DNA of 64,000 bases from Hysterangium stoloniferum (lineage: Eukaryota; Basidiomycota; Agaricomycetes; Hysterangiales; Hysterangiaceae), in NCBI GenBank assembly GCA_015178975.1, contig WHVD01000003.1:1798001-1862000 (forward strand), read 5' to 3'. The notes beneath the pieces are model-generated. The model did not search any database, was not told the origin of the DNA, and saw only the letters and a list, made by a program, of their open reading frames with translations. Shown here one piece after another: positions 1 through 11,929 of the stretch. Within the stretch, counting starts at the first letter, position 1, and each line of letters opens with the position of its first letter. A program made the position numbers and the translations under genes.

Positions 1-496
1 ATCCCCCAATTTAAATTACACTTCACATGTCAAAATGAATACACCAAAGTGGTGCTGGGTTGTTTGAGGGGTAGCATTAGGGTGCAATTCAAGGAAGCAT
101 TGAGAATAAAATCTTGAAACAAATTAGTAAACTGGCTAGTCTAACTGTAACCCACAGGTATCGATGAGTGAGAAATCATTTGCACTACATTCCTCTCCAG
201 TTGGTCACTGGAGGTTATGTGAGAAACAACTATTTATGGCCATTTCTGCCCACATCACATCATTCAGCCATCAAATCAATCTCGAGATAATTGCCACCCA
301 TGATGATTTCTAAAACACATTAGCTGTGTCATCATGTTATCTGAACTGAAAAAAACTAAATACTGTAACTGGTATAATATGTAACAGCATTGTCTCCCTG
401 TGTTATTGGCACTTGATTAACCCTCATCATTCAATCTGGACTTGCACTGTAGGCAACTTTGAGCAAGAGCCACAGTAAATGGTAACACCAGTTAGA
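1..496. other. AT-rich, CpG-poor repeat-derived DNA, no gene
   Basis: No open frame with protein-like composition is visible on either strand. CpG is nearly absent, as in the other old repeat tracts of this window, so this is probably decayed transposon sequence. No element ends can be recognised. Confidence 0.5.
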
Positions 497-543
497 CTGT
501 GTAATGCTAGCACTGTTTCCCACCTGTAATTGGTAACACCCTT

Positions 544-1782
544 GGAGGAAGGTCTCACATTTTTAAGTGAGACTATTTCTTCTGGCTATGACTACATATT
601 CTATGAGTTTAGATTTCATTACCCCAAAATTTTATCTTTCAAACTTGTATGCTCTTTTAAAATATGCACAAATATCATGATTATACAAGATTATTTAGAT
701 TCTGACTTAAGCTTTAAAATAACATGTATTCTCTTGTGTATGTGTATGTTAACTTTCAAATATAGTTTATGTAATTTAAATTTATTTGGTTTAGAAAGTT
801 AACCAGAACTATCTGACCTATCTGTTATGTAGGATCCCATCATTTCAGACCCCTGCAACCTGTTTTTGACTTGAAAACCCCTGCTGTCTCATTATTGGTA
901 CCCCACCCACAGTATTACCACTCATGGTGCCCCTGATACTTGTTTATGTTGTGTTCTAGCCCTTTAGTTTTCCATCCTATTTGCTCCCCCATCTCCATCT
1001 CCATGTATACACCTTACTTGCCACCTAAGAGACCTTTTATTATTGTTTTAGTACCTTACATTTAGTTTCCATTATTTCTGCCTTGTCATCTACTTCCCTT
1101 GATCTTTTGACACTTTGCTTCTTTAATCAGCCTTCCAATCATCCATCTTGCTGTAGTATAAAGTTCTTTTCATGTATGCAGTTCTTCAGTTCAAAAACCA
1201 ACTTAGATTACCTCCTTTTAGTTCTCATCCCTTCTCTCTCATCATTATACCCTCAGAAGGTGTCCTTGGCACGCCACAACCCTTTACTCTTCAACTCTTA
1301 GTAGTTCAGCCCTCTGGTCAACTGAGCTAAGTGTTGATCTTTGCTTATATTGTACTATATGCTCTGTTTGAAATACTGGAGCACCCTAACAGTTCATGCA
1401 AGGATGCAACACATAAGTTGAAGCCAAGCTCCACTATGTTTATACATAGAGTCAGACCTCCCGACTAGTATGATCTCTATTATTAGCCCCCCAATTGGCT
1501 CATATCTAATCATTAGCCTACCTGACTTAGAGAGCATCCCTCCACCCTTTCTCATTTAAGATTTTAACACTATCAATCCACATTGTGGAATTTATTCCAA
1601 AAGAATAATCTACAGATAATTATTTGACTAACTTTTGTCAGATGTAAGATTAATATTAATATTTCTCCACTCTTCAGAGTATTGCCTGATGGACTGGATC
1701 TGATGAAATATTAATTTATATCAAACAATATAAATATATATACTTGATTGAATAAATATTTTTTAAAGTTTTTGGTTATTCT
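544..1782 (+). repeat. Unclassified interspersed repeat, copy 1 (about 490 bp without its own insert)
   Basis: The segments 544-822 and 1570-1782 match, in the same order, segments near 10845-11209 and 14153-14375. It sits inside a tRNA-like repeat between 5-bp CCCTT duplications. Its ends are not TG...CA and no convincing terminal inverted repeat is seen, so the class is open: a small non-autonomous element is possible. It was later hit by a solo LTR (823-1569). Confidence 0.6.
823..1569 (+). mobile_element. Solo LTR, Ty3/gypsy type (fossil)
   Basis: A 747-bp block begins TGTTATG and ends TTAACA, flanked by a perfect 5-bp duplication CTATC (818-822 and 1570-1574). It shares the block around AAGTTGAAGCCAAGCTCC (about 1416-1433) with the LTRs at 16160, 17529 and 24522, so it belongs to the same broad gypsy family. 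No internal region remains. It is CpG-poor and old. Confidence 0.8.
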
Positions 1783-1850
1783 CCCTTGCTATATGTATAT
1801 GCAGAAGCCCTAGTTTCAATTCCCAGTCTGGCCATTCAGTTTATATACTT

Positions 1851-2990
1851 TTAACACTACCAGCATCAGGAAAATGGAATACCATACCTAAATGGTCTCT
1901 AGCAATGGGAGAAGGTATCTTGGATAGGGCCCAGTTAGAGTATATACATTCACCTAGATTTAGATACAGCCAGCTAGAAGCCCAAGCTACTATATTGCTG
2001 GGGAATATTGTGACAAATGTGAGACAGTCATAGTAACATACCAGTCATGATTCAAATATTCCCTGATGTTAGAATTAGGGGCTTATGCAGGCTCATGGCA
2101 TGACCCAAAGGAGAAGGACAATACATAGATGAGATCAATGATGTAAACATGTAACCTTGTTTGGATGTGTAGGTAGCATGTGATTTCTTTCTTTAGTTCC
2201 ACTATTCTTTAGTTCACAAAATAGTTATAACCAGTGTAGATAGATAACACCTTAGTTAATTTCACTATCCTGAGATGACTGTGTTATATTCTGTTATAGT
2301 TCTAATACATGACATACATACTTATAGCAGTGTGGCCTTATTTGCTTGCCTTTGTGCTCTTGTCACCCTCTTTGTAACCTGATCCTTTCTCTGCCTTTGC
2401 ATCCAGTGCTATTCATACTTGCATCCTGGACCTTCACTTCTACACACTTGTCTCTGCCTTTTCCTCTACATGTCCCTGCCTTCACCTCCACACCATATTC
2501 TCCACCTCCATACTTTGTATCAACCTTGGTCATCATCCCTAAGCTTGTCCTTGCTTCTGCCTGGAGTGTACTGTTTTTTTTTTTTCTCTTTCTTGTTTTT
2601 GCTCGTCACATTACTCTCCCTGCTGTGCTGGAAGACACAGTAGGATTGCTGTTGTCTTTCTCACTGGGCTCAAAGGGGCAATTAGGTTGTATAGTGAGAA
2701 AGGAGAAGACTGAGTACTAAGGCAAATAGGTTGGAGACAGAGAATGAACCAGATTCAAAGTTGATATTTCAACTGAGGGATAAGTACAGTACTTCATATC
2801 ATAGTATTTATACCAGAGGCTGATATTTTTCTGCAAATTGAGCAGTCAAGGGTTGGATTAAAAGAGAACAAGGAAAGAGATGAATGGGTCTAATTAAAGG
2901 TATGGACATAGTTAGATAATTGGAGGTGGACCTAAACTATAAATAAAGGGAAAGTTAACCAAGGGTTCCGATCATCATGGGGTGCAGGGT
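1851..2990. other. CpG-poor repeat-derived DNA, no gene
   Basis: Pyrimidine-rich stretches around 2340-2600 give open frames of low complexity (Leu/Ser/Pro/Phe-rich), which are not protein-like. No element boundary was recognised. CpG returns abruptly near 2970-3060. Confidence 0.5.
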
Positions 2991-2999
2991 TGCACCGAA

Positions 3000-4300
3000 C
3001 AAGTAATACATACCAAGTTTGCAAGTGGGCATATTTTTGGAGAGGCCTAGGGCTCCGTCCGGATTTGCTGTCAACTGCTAATCCTCAAGTGTAACTTACA
3101 TTTATTTCCATACTAAAAGTCAATATGATTTAATTTATGCACGGGAATATATAAGGTAAATAACTTACGCACGACTCGGTGTCGTTATGAGACTTTCTAC
3201 CACTAGCATTCAAGTTCAACGCACGAACGTACAGAGAGCCGAAGATTATGTACAACGGTTTAGATGTGATGTATGGGTGCATGCCCAAGCGGCGTCTACC
3301 CAAGCGTTTGAAGAACCACAAAAGGATACCTTAAATTTCTCGGTCAGGAAGATGTCACTGCCCGCGGAATCGGTGGCAATAGCGACATGTTCGTGGAAGA
3401 TTCTTTCCGAGAAAAAAAGAATGCTTTTTTAACCAGGCTTTAAAGAAGCGAAGTGAGCCTGTACAGGCCTCGAGAACGTTGGCTAATCCCATTGCATCGA
3501 ATCTCACTCCTCGCTCCAATGGGGAGGAGTGTGACAGGCCGAGTGTGATAGTCTAACAAAGAGTAACCACACCATACGAAGGTCGATGTCGCCAGTGATA
3601 AGTGCGTCATAAGCAGAATGTGTCTATTGAGAAGGCTGTTTCTTCACATTTGCATTAGCGCCCACGAAGACATAGTGTCTTCTTCGAGGCATGCTGCTCA
3701 GGTGTTCTGAAATCAAAAAATTCAATGGTTTATCTTCTTATCGTTTTTGGCGGATCACGAGCAGTTACTACTTGAGTACCCCTATCTGTTAGGCGCCATA
3801 AGGTGATCCATCAGTTACCAATGACGTTGCTTATACAAAATGCCCCTAATTTTAGAGATGAAAGTTCCTTTTGAATGAGTGTTGTGGTGCTCTGAGGGGG
3901 CATCTCGATTAATCAAAGTCCAGAAGTTTACAATGTCAAACCTTAAATTTGTAACCAACGGTGGCGGTTCATCGGTGCTTCACCATAGCCGTAAGTGGAG
4001 CTTAACGAAGTCAAAATATCTTTAAAAACTTGCAGCACAGCTCTCTTGGTCTGGGTAACTATTGTCAACTATGGATCTTAAGCCCCTGCCCATCAAATTA
4101 GTGATGTCATCCTGATCTGTTGCACTGCTATTGGCACCAGGCGCAGGCTCACTTGCTGTCAAGACCTATGAATAGATGGTTAAACTTTAGTGTATCATGA
4201 TCCCATCTTCTGTCTTAAATTCGGTCACATGCTTATCTGCATATATTCTTATGCTTTAAGACTATCGCTGTGCACCGCGGTTGTCTATCCATCGAACCCC
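3000..4300. other. CpG-normal DNA without a recognised gene
   Basis: Base composition changes here from CpG-poor to ordinary. Short open frames at 3130-3321 (minus) and 3187-3432 (plus) overlap each other and have no recognised family. This stretch may hold a decayed gene or the upstream region of the gene at 4301. Confidence 0.4.
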
Positions 4301-6038
4301 ATGTCTCTTGGAGGCACACTGGATTCAGTCGCCACCTTGTACACAACCACATTCATTGCCCGAGATGCCTCAAAATACTTGTCGGGTATGCTTAATTTAT
4401 TACTGATGAATGAGGTGGTGAATGAGGCTTATGGGGCTTTAGCTGCAGGAGGGGTGGTTCTCATCTATGACCATGTTCTCTTATTTCCGATCGAGGTGCA
4501 GATCAATTAACGCACCTTATACATATTCGTACATTGAATGCCAAAATCACAGGTCGACATTATATGGCACGCAAAGTGGAATTGGTGGAAAGCTTTGTTC
4601 ATATTTAATCGGTATTCAATCCCGCTGTACATAATTATCTCCCTTTACGGTATGACATTCTCTCAAGCTGGCAGCCGCATCGGGCGTCGCTGACATGAGA
4701 AAATAGAAACTAGTGGGTTAGCAGCAGAAGGATTGTCAAACACCGTAAGTGATGAACTCTGCGTTGGGACGTTAATGATACTAATGGAAATTTACATAGT
4801 TGTGAGTTTCTCTGTCGGTGCTGTTAACATTCCCTCATATTATTATCTATACTCAATAGTTGCAAGGCGTGGCTGAGCTCTACTGGCGTGTTACAGGTTT
4901 CAACCCTGATAATCACAAACGGTATGTCTTTGGCGTAATTCACATCTACTTTAAACGTGATCATCATTAGCATTCGTAATCCAAAGAGTGTATGCTCTTT
5001 GGGATTATAACAAATATATACTACGTGCCATGGTCGTCGGCTGTATCTTAACATATGCCGCCGTTCTGGCTATAGCAATCACCAGTGAGCCTAGACTACC
5101 ATAATTCCTGTTTCAAAATTCCAACGTGGCCCATAGCGATTGTCGTTGATGTCGTGCGTAAGTCTGAATTTGTCCAATAAGGGTGCCCGCAATCCTATTG
5201 TCTAATGCAGCCCATACAACAATATCGCCTTGGGATAATCCCAAGTTTAATATATGCATGACAGTCGCACGGATGAACAGATCTGTTGAAGCTTTTGCCC
5301 TCCCCGTAAGCAAGCTATGCATGCTTCCCCCTCTTTTTTCAATAAAATGGCTCTAATTTTTCTTATTTAGATAGGTTTGGATGCGTTTCTTCTTTTTCTT
5401 ACCGTCTGGAATGCCCTGGATAGGCCACGGCGAACACAGACTACGCTAATAAAACAGCTATATTTCGATGGCGTCGTTTACTTCTGTGTATGAAAACCCA
5501 TTAAACTACCATTAGGATGTGTGCTTAAATCATTCATACAGATCACTACATGTTCGTGAAACAACATCCAATTTCAGGTTAGACTCTGACATCTCCCGCC
5601 TACGCTAGCTCTTCGCATGTTAAACGTAGTGGTGGTGGCAAAGGCTTCTGTGTGTCCCAGCATCCACTCGTCTAATAACCGTGTAAATAGTGACGCTCTT
5701 TCCGCAGATTGGTTACTTGCAGCTGGCGTTGTAGTGCGTCTCATCATAACTGATCGTGGTGGTCTGGTGGCCCACTAACCCACATCTACGTCTTCAGCTT
5801 TTTCTGGGCGATGAATGGTCTTGTCCTCAATAGAATGCTCCTACTGGCCAGCCAAGCAGCGTATAACGTTCAAGTTGACGATACATTATGCGGAGACGTT
5901 ACACCTGCGGGACAGCTCGCTACTCCGTTTTTATTTCAGATCAACAACAAAAAGGACGATCGAGCATACTCGTTCATTGAGCTCACAGACAGTAATGTCT
6001 CTTACCCTTACGACAAAAGCACATATCATCTTTCTTGA
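4301..6038 (+). CDS. DUF6533-domain integral membrane protein
   Basis: Multi-exon gene of an Agaricomycete-expanded membrane protein family of unknown function, expected to have about seven membrane helices. The first exon runs from ATG 4301 to 4385 and ends in the codons for DASKYLS. Its intron (4386-4442) sits at the same place as in the paralogue at 30079-31766. Exon 2 encodes GGVVLIYDHVLLFPIE, the DUF6533 signature with the Tyr-Asp-His core. Later exons encode IIWHAKWNWWKALFIFNRY, a CKAWLS segment, RVYALWDYNKYILRAMVVG (about 4988-5050), TLIKQLYFDGVVYF (about 5440-5490) and a C-terminal LNRMLLL segment (from about 5811). All hallmark blocks are present in order, so it is probably intact. 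Exact boundaries of the middle exons were not all resolved, and a small break cannot be excluded. Confidence 0.75.
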
Positions 6039-7129
6039 GCATATTTAGCTCATTCGTATTTTTTATTCCCCCCCTTCCTGGTTTTAATGATATGCTATGA
6101 TCAGCTGCTGTTGTCCCCTTGAAACGACTCATAATTATGTATCTCCACATATAATAGCCCAGGTTGTAAGCCAACCGCAAGGATGTCTCTATACAAAGAT
6201 TGAAGGCAACTCATGATTTTGTGACCTAGCCTAAGTAGTTGATGAACTCAGTTCCGACTCGGGTGACATAGTAGATAGGAATACTCATATAGCCATCTAA
6301 GATGTTCGGTGCACAGACGTGTCCGTTCTGACCCAACAACTCAGTTAGAGAAGGTACCACTGGCAGGCAATCCGAGGCACCTGGGTACACCATAATTATG
6401 GCCTGAGCTGCTCATAGGACATTGTATTGCACTCTCGGTCGTCTCAAATCTTTAAAACCTGGTTGATGTGACTTAGAAATTCTTGAAGGAAGTTGTATTA
6501 TTCACGAAATGAGATCAATATAACAGGCGTATTTGCGGGACCGCCTCATCTTCTCGTTCAGCACCACCGATTCCCACAGTCCTGGTCTCCGGCAGTCTTC
6601 CGATGCATCCAATCTGATCATTTTCGAAGATGTCGCCATTTCATCGCAGTTGCCATTGGAGCTGTAACAGTTATTCGCACAGTTCTATTAATAACTCTTA
6701 GTGAGTGAAAGAGTTGACAAAAATCTATGAGAGGGCACGGGATCGCCAAAAACTATATACATGAGCTATTTGGCACAATGGCGTGTACTAACTAACGAAG
6801 CTTACCTCAGTCGGTGCCCGTAGTTGCCAATGTAACGACTGAGGTAATGTACTAAAGGTTTCGATGTATTTTTCGGTATATATATAGGGCTGGCTCGCAT
6901 ATTCGAAACGAGGCAGCATTGGTCAGGATCCGATGCAAGATTTCAGCACCAGTGACTTTAATCGCTTCGTCTATCGTTAGGTTTTGTCAAGACCTTCACT
7001 CAGAGGCTACACGATCGGCGCCTCAGGCGTACCAGTAGACCTTTATGTAACGGGAGCGGACCTGGTGGCAAACTTGGCACGGGCGGGTCACCGCCCGTGT
7101 CTCAGAAGATAAGGGGTACTGATTGGCCA
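6039..7129. other. CpG-normal DNA, no recognised gene
   Basis: Only short unrelated frames are seen (for example 6493-6708). No family was recognised. A TATA-like run (TATATATAG) lies near 6880-6890 but no gene start follows it. Confidence 0.4.
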
Positions 7130-7285
7130 ATCATTTAAATGTTTCATTACGATTAGTTGTTGTTGTTAAAAGTGTAGAAAATGAATGGCCAGACTGGGGA
7201 TTGAACCCAGGGCTTCTGCATATACATATAGCAGGGGTGTTAACCATAACACCACCTGACCCTGGGAAACACTGCTAGCATTATT
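7130..7285 (-). repeat. tRNA-like (SINE-type) repeat copy B
   Basis: Read on the minus strand, 7261-7186 folds as a tRNA-like cloverleaf: seven acceptor pairs (GGTCAGG with TCTGGCC, some G-U), a D-arm GTGT...ACAC, a T-arm CTGGG/CCCAG around TTCAATC, and a B-box-like GGTTCAATCCC. The anticodon arm has an 11-base loop and no clear anticodon, so a working tRNA is unlikely. Homology with copy A (497-1850) extends past the tRNA-like part on both sides, so this is a repeat rather than a single tRNA gene. Confidence 0.65.
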
Positions 7286-7664
7286 CAATCTAACAAATAG
7301 GTAAACCTCCCACTAGTTATGGGAGCCTTTTTTGAATTGGGGCCTTGTCCTAATCTGAGTGTTTCTCTTCATAAGAGCTAAAACCAAAGGATTACAGTAT
7401 TTTCAAAGCCAAACCTTACACTTTTTGAGTATTTTGTCTCCAATTTTGAATTCTTTTTATATTCTCTACTAGTGGACTGATCACCCACTAGGTTTTAAAC
7501 AATAAAACATGTGCATGCAACAAAACCCAACAAATACACTTTTGCCACAATGTCTGAGATTAATCAACTCATCACTTGCTGAGGCTGAAGTGCAATTCCC
7601 ATGTGGAGCAAGAGAATTTTCAATGATGGGTGGCTGTTAATGACTTGAATAATCCAGCTATTGA
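7286..7664. other. CpG-poor repeat-derived DNA to the left of the MULE
   Basis: No gene is seen. Joined to the sequence right of the MULE (from 10598) this was one continuous stretch before insertion. Its own identity is not recognised. Confidence 0.4.
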
Positions 7665-7673
7665 TTTGGTGAG

Positions 7674-7773
7674 GGGCATGCTTATAACCTCCGACCGAAG
7701 GCCAGCACCTATCATGTAATCAGTTCACACGGGTCGTTAAGTTACCGGCAAGCTGTTGGCTGGCATCATTCTT
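7674..7773 (+). repeat. MULE left terminal inverted repeat
   Basis: About 100 bp starting GGGCATGCTTATAACC. The reverse complement of the right end starts GGGTGTGCTTATAACC. Most mismatches between the ends are transitions. Confidence 0.9.
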
Positions 7774-7903
7774 CTAAGTCATAAGCGTCCATTTTAGTTT
7801 GGATGTCCAGATTTTGAGATTAATCTTTTTAGACCAGGAGGGTAACAGCTAATTACAATTAATTGAATCTGATGGTATTAAAGAGGGATAGTCAGGAAAT
7901 AAA

Positions 7904-10364
7904 TTAACTCTGTGTAGCAAAATCTGGGCGCAAAAATAAAGTATCTTTAGCTACATGTTTTAGTGCATCTGTTGCAGCAAGAAGACATGTTAATGACTCT
8001 CTGGAGATCCCATCCAACTTCTCTGTGGAATCAACCCCCCACCACATATCCATTGACCCTATAAACTTAATTCCATCTTGGACCTTGGCAATTAGACATC
8101 TTTTAGTGGTGCATTGATCTTCCAAAGACTTTGCGTCTTTGTCAATGTCATGACTGTGATGGCCCAGCACAATTATGTGTGGAAGGGATATAGTGTAAAT
8201 TGTGACTCTGTGAACCAAAAACATGTGCTTGCATGTAAGAAGTGACTGCCTGTGCATAGGACAAGTACAAGAAGTAATTTTGTCATCCATCAGTTGAATG
8301 ATATATGAGGTAGCATTGTCAGAAAAGGATAGAACTTTAACCTGTTAAACTTAAACCATTAGTGTATGAAATAAATGAATCAAAATTAAATTAAATTCCT
8401 ACTGTGCCATCCATGAGGTCTTCAGCTGCCACTTCTGCTTCTGCAAAAGGAACAGTTTCTGCAAGCTTTTGGCCAGCCAATTCAGCTTTACAAAGGTGGC
8501 AATTTCGAAACCCTAGGCCACAACGAATATGTGAGCGCATGAAGTCAGGCTCAACATCTTCAGCCAGGATCCGGATTAGATAGTCAATGTGCTGTCGTCG
8601 TCCTCGTCCAATGTAGTTTGTCTTGAGGTTGGAATGCCAACTCTCAATAAAATTGATGCCATAATGGGCATGCTAAGTAGCAGATCAGCCATCTAAGTCA
8701 TAGCAATAAAAGAAATAGAAAAAGGCCAAACCCACCTTCCACCATGTGCAAGCCCAACACTGTTTCTTGTGAATCCATTCATCTTCCATGTATTTGCCCC
8801 ATACCCGCTGATCACCATACTCACACTGAATGAAAGTCCATTGTTTCTCGAAGTCATGTGGGGTTTCAGATTGGAGGAGAGTGGCTAAGTGGGCCCGGAG
8901 ATCTCTGAGCAGCTCTGCCCAATCTTCTTTGCATCGCATGTGTTTGAAAGAAATCTAGAAGAGTCAAAGTGAGAGAGGAGAAGAAATGAAGGAGAAAAGA
9001 AGGGCGAAAACCTTTGTGATGATATTCTTCTCCCAAGCTTGCCAGAGATGCCAATGACAGTAGAGGATGCAAATCACATGATCATTGAATGCTTTGTTGA
9101 TTCCCAAAACCTCAGTGTCTGAGCAGTCAATCATAAATGTATTGGGATCAAGATTGCATTCCTTTCGAAGCCATTTAAGATAGTGTTCAAGGGGATAACT
9201 ATTATGACATAAATAGGTAGGAAACAAGTAAATAAATAATCTGCTTACTGAGACTCAAGATTGGTGAGCATGAAAGCCAATGGCACACCTCTTCCAGTAA
9301 CTTGGTCACGTGTTAGAATGGTATTAAGGAATACTTTCACCTGGTTTTTACCATGGCAGGTATTGTGTGTTGAATCAAGGCAAATAACATCTCCATATTC
9401 TGCAATTAGCTACAATTAAATCAAATGTGAATATTAAATAAAAATGGATTCAAAAATAGATATACTTTGCATTGCCAAGGGGAGCAGAAGGCAAGGGTGA
9501 ATCCATTGTGAGACTTCTCCCCAGGTGTAGGCTCATAAAGTGTAAACCAGCCCTTTTCTTGCAGACGCTTCATCCAGAGTTCAATACTCTCACCAAGTGC
9601 CGGGGCGAGGACGGTATCAATCATAGCCTTGCGATGGATAGCATTGAAAATATCCATTGCAGAGATCTTGATACTATATGGTAACATCACAGCATCCGGG
9701 GTAATCTATATAGAACAATGTCTAAATGTGCTGATCAATTAAATCAAAATATCACATACCTCAGAAAGCTCTTCTGATGATAACTGAAGCATTGCTTTGA
9801 TTGACTTGGTGTCAAATCCGTCACAAACCCTATTGTCCAGCCAATCTCGAACCTCTCCAGGATTTGGTGAATTTTGCATACCCTCAATGGAAGATGGATC
9901 TAATTTTAAGTGAGTGGTAATAAAAGACGTGAGACAAAACTGATGTTGTATACCATGCCCTCCATGCTGCCAATAATAGGTCACCAAAAGCCGGTCAGAG
10001 TCCACAGGTTTTTCAATGTTGATATGTGCTTCACAGCCAACCTTAATTGAAGGTCTACACTTCCGTTTCTTACTAGGACTAAGGTTGGGATCTTGATGGT
10101 CATGCTTTATCCCACTATGGTTGCAAACAAGGCGTTGACTCCATTCCTTCTTGCATTTCTGGCTGGATCTAGGTTCTGATGGAAAATAAGTCTTCAGGAA
10201 ATTGCCATGAATGTAAGTTACATACCTGATTTATACTTGTGTGTTTTTGCCCACTTTCCCATCACCAAATTATCCTTCTGCCACTGTTCCCATTCCACTG
10301 GCAATAATTGTAGGACAAGGGGATTAGTTGGGTATGTCAGTGCCTGCAGGGCATGCTTCAGCAT
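7904..10364 (-). CDS. MULE transposase (DDE, SWIM zinc finger)
   Basis: Cut-and-paste transposase in roughly nine exons. The likely start is ATG 10364, whose exon reads MLKHALQALTYP. Next comes a basic, Cys-containing DNA-binding region resembling FAR1/FLYWCH modules (RLVCNHSG ... KKRKCRP ... VGCEAHI, about 10145-10020). The catalytic domain is complete: first Asp in VICLDSTHNT (about 9395-9370), second Asp in FMIDCSDTE (about 9140-9115) followed by the C-x2-H motif ILYCHWH, and Glu in FIESWHSNLK (about 8655-8625). The last exon has a SWIM zinc finger, CTC...CKH (about 8270-8225), and ends at 7904. Introns are short and GT-AG. The join between the first two exons was not resolved in frame, so a break there cannot be excluded. 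Otherwise it looks functional. Confidence 0.85.
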
Positions 10365-10488
10365 TAATCTAAGAATTTCAGAAGGCATAGGCAAAAAAAG
10401 CGTGAAGATTGGCCACTGTCACATCTAATCACGTGCATCTGTGGTTCAAACCTCCATGACTCGTGTGAACTTCCATAATAGGGCCAGT

Positions 10489-10588
10489 GAGAATGACACC
10501 AACCAACAGGCTGCCAGTAGCTTAACAACTCATGTGAACTGATTACATGATAGGCACTGGCCTTCGGTCGGAGGTTATAAGCACACCC
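10489..10588 (-). repeat. MULE right terminal inverted repeat
   Basis: Partner of 7674-7773. The shared core includes CCTCCGACCGAAGGCCAG and TATCATGTAATCAGTTCACA on the inverted strand. Confidence 0.9.
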
Positions 10589-10597
10589 TTTGGTGAG

Positions 10598-10844
10598 TAT
10601 TACTTCTTCACCTCCAGATGCCACAGGCCCCAAACTGATCCACCCTGGATGTGAGGGGAGAGAGGGAGGATGAACTGTGATGCTAAGATGGAAGAGGTAT
10701 TGCAAACTACCTCTAATTCCTCAATGGCCACTTCCTGTGGAAACAACCACCTTCCTATGAGTGAAGCCTCAAATGAAGATCTTGAAAGTGGGAGGGAGGA
10801 TAGTTACAATTTATTGAATATACAAAATTTTATGGAAAAGTCCT
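10598..10844. other. Repeat-derived DNA right of the MULE, no gene
   Basis: This continues the target sequence interrupted by the MULE. No protein family was recognised. Confidence 0.35.
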
Positions 10845-11929
10845 CATATTTTTAAGTGAGACTATTTCCTCTGGCTATGACTACATGTTTTAGGAGTTTA
10901 TATTTCATTACCCCAAAATTTCATCTTTAAGACTTGTATGCTCGTCTAAAATATGCACAAATGTCATGGTTAAACAAGATTATCTGGGTTGTTACCTAAT
11001 GTTTAGGATAAGATGCATTCTCTAGTATCTCTGTGACTTTTAAAATATTCACATATGTCATGGTTAAACAAGATTATTTGGGTTATGACTTAATATTTGG
11101 GATAAGATGCATTCTCTTGTACAGTATGTACATATGCAAACTTTCAAATATAGTTCATATAATTTAAATTTATTTAATTTAGAAACTTAACCAGAACTAT
11201 CTGGCCTACTGTTAAGAGTTGTGTGCGGAGCTTATCGGAGGGTTTCTGGAGAAACCCATGGGAAAGCCAGTAGGACTTGGCTTCAGCTTATAGGCTGTGC
11301 TCTTGCAAGATCGTCTTGTCCAATTTCAAATGGGTGGACAGGAATCCTGGGGAGTCTGGGAGGGGTTCGTGGATTGCCAGGTCAGGGAGTCAACTGCAGG
11401 AAGTCCATGGAAGGTGAGGGGTCAGGTGGAGATGAGTCAGGGGTCGAGATAGATAAGTTGGAGGTCAAGTGATAGATGGGTTGGAGCCTGTGGGCTCCGA
11501 CGAGGTAAAGCAGTGTGTTTCAAAGAGGAGATTAGAGTGGAAAATATACTTGAGATTACTGGGAAGAATCCAAGCTGATTTTCTGACTGGATTGTATGTA
11601 CAACATCTGCCACTGTGGAATGTATAACATACCAAATCCAGTAATAATGAAAACTAACCTAGCAAACATGAAACAAGATAAGTAAACACCAAACTTGGTG
11701 TTAGGAACAGGATGGAGTGGAGTGGAGTCCAAATCATGACAGGTCATTAAACCATAACAGGAACGGGGTGGGGGGTGGAGTCCAAATCGTGACAGGTCAT
11801 TTGACCATAATGGGAATGGGGCTCAGTTAGAGAGCTTTCAGGTTTTCCAAGCGGGGTCCGGTGACTGGTGCATGGGACAGGGTTGGAGATAGACAGGAGC
11901 AGAGTCCGATGGGTATTCCAGTGACTGAT

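Larger units (their letters stand above)
497..1850 (+). repeat. tRNA-like (SINE-type) repeat copy A, split by an insertion
   Basis: The first part (about 497-543) and last part (about 1788-1850) together match the tRNA-like repeat on the minus strand at 7130-7285. Matching stretches include the flank around the word GCTAGCA, the D-arm-like GGTAACACC, and the B-box region ending in TCTGGCCATTC. Between the parts lies a 1.2-kb insertion flanked by the 5-bp repeat CCCTT (539-543 and 1783-1787). The repeat is seen directly; calling it a SINE is inference. Confidence 0.6.
7674..10588 (-). mobile_element. MULE (Mutator-like) DNA transposon, apparently complete
   Basis: A 2,915-bp element bounded by long terminal inverted repeats and flanked by a perfect 9-bp duplication TTTGGTGAG (7665-7673 and 10589-10597), the target-site length typical of Mutator-like elements. 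It carries one transposase gene on the minus strand that fills most of the interior. The intact duplication and retained catalytic motifs suggest a fairly recent insertion. It landed in CpG-poor repeat DNA. Confidence 0.92.

Noticed and set aside
2346-2720. 124-codon open frame in the left repeat tract
   Set aside because: It is a low-complexity translation of a pyrimidine-rich stretch, a second frame is also open over the same place, and no family or splice context was recognised.
7186-7261. Functional tRNA gene on the minus strand
   Set aside because: The acceptor, D and T arms pair, but the anticodon loop has 11 bases with no clear anticodon, and homology with the copy at 497-1850 extends beyond the tRNA ends. 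It is better called a tRNA-like repeat.
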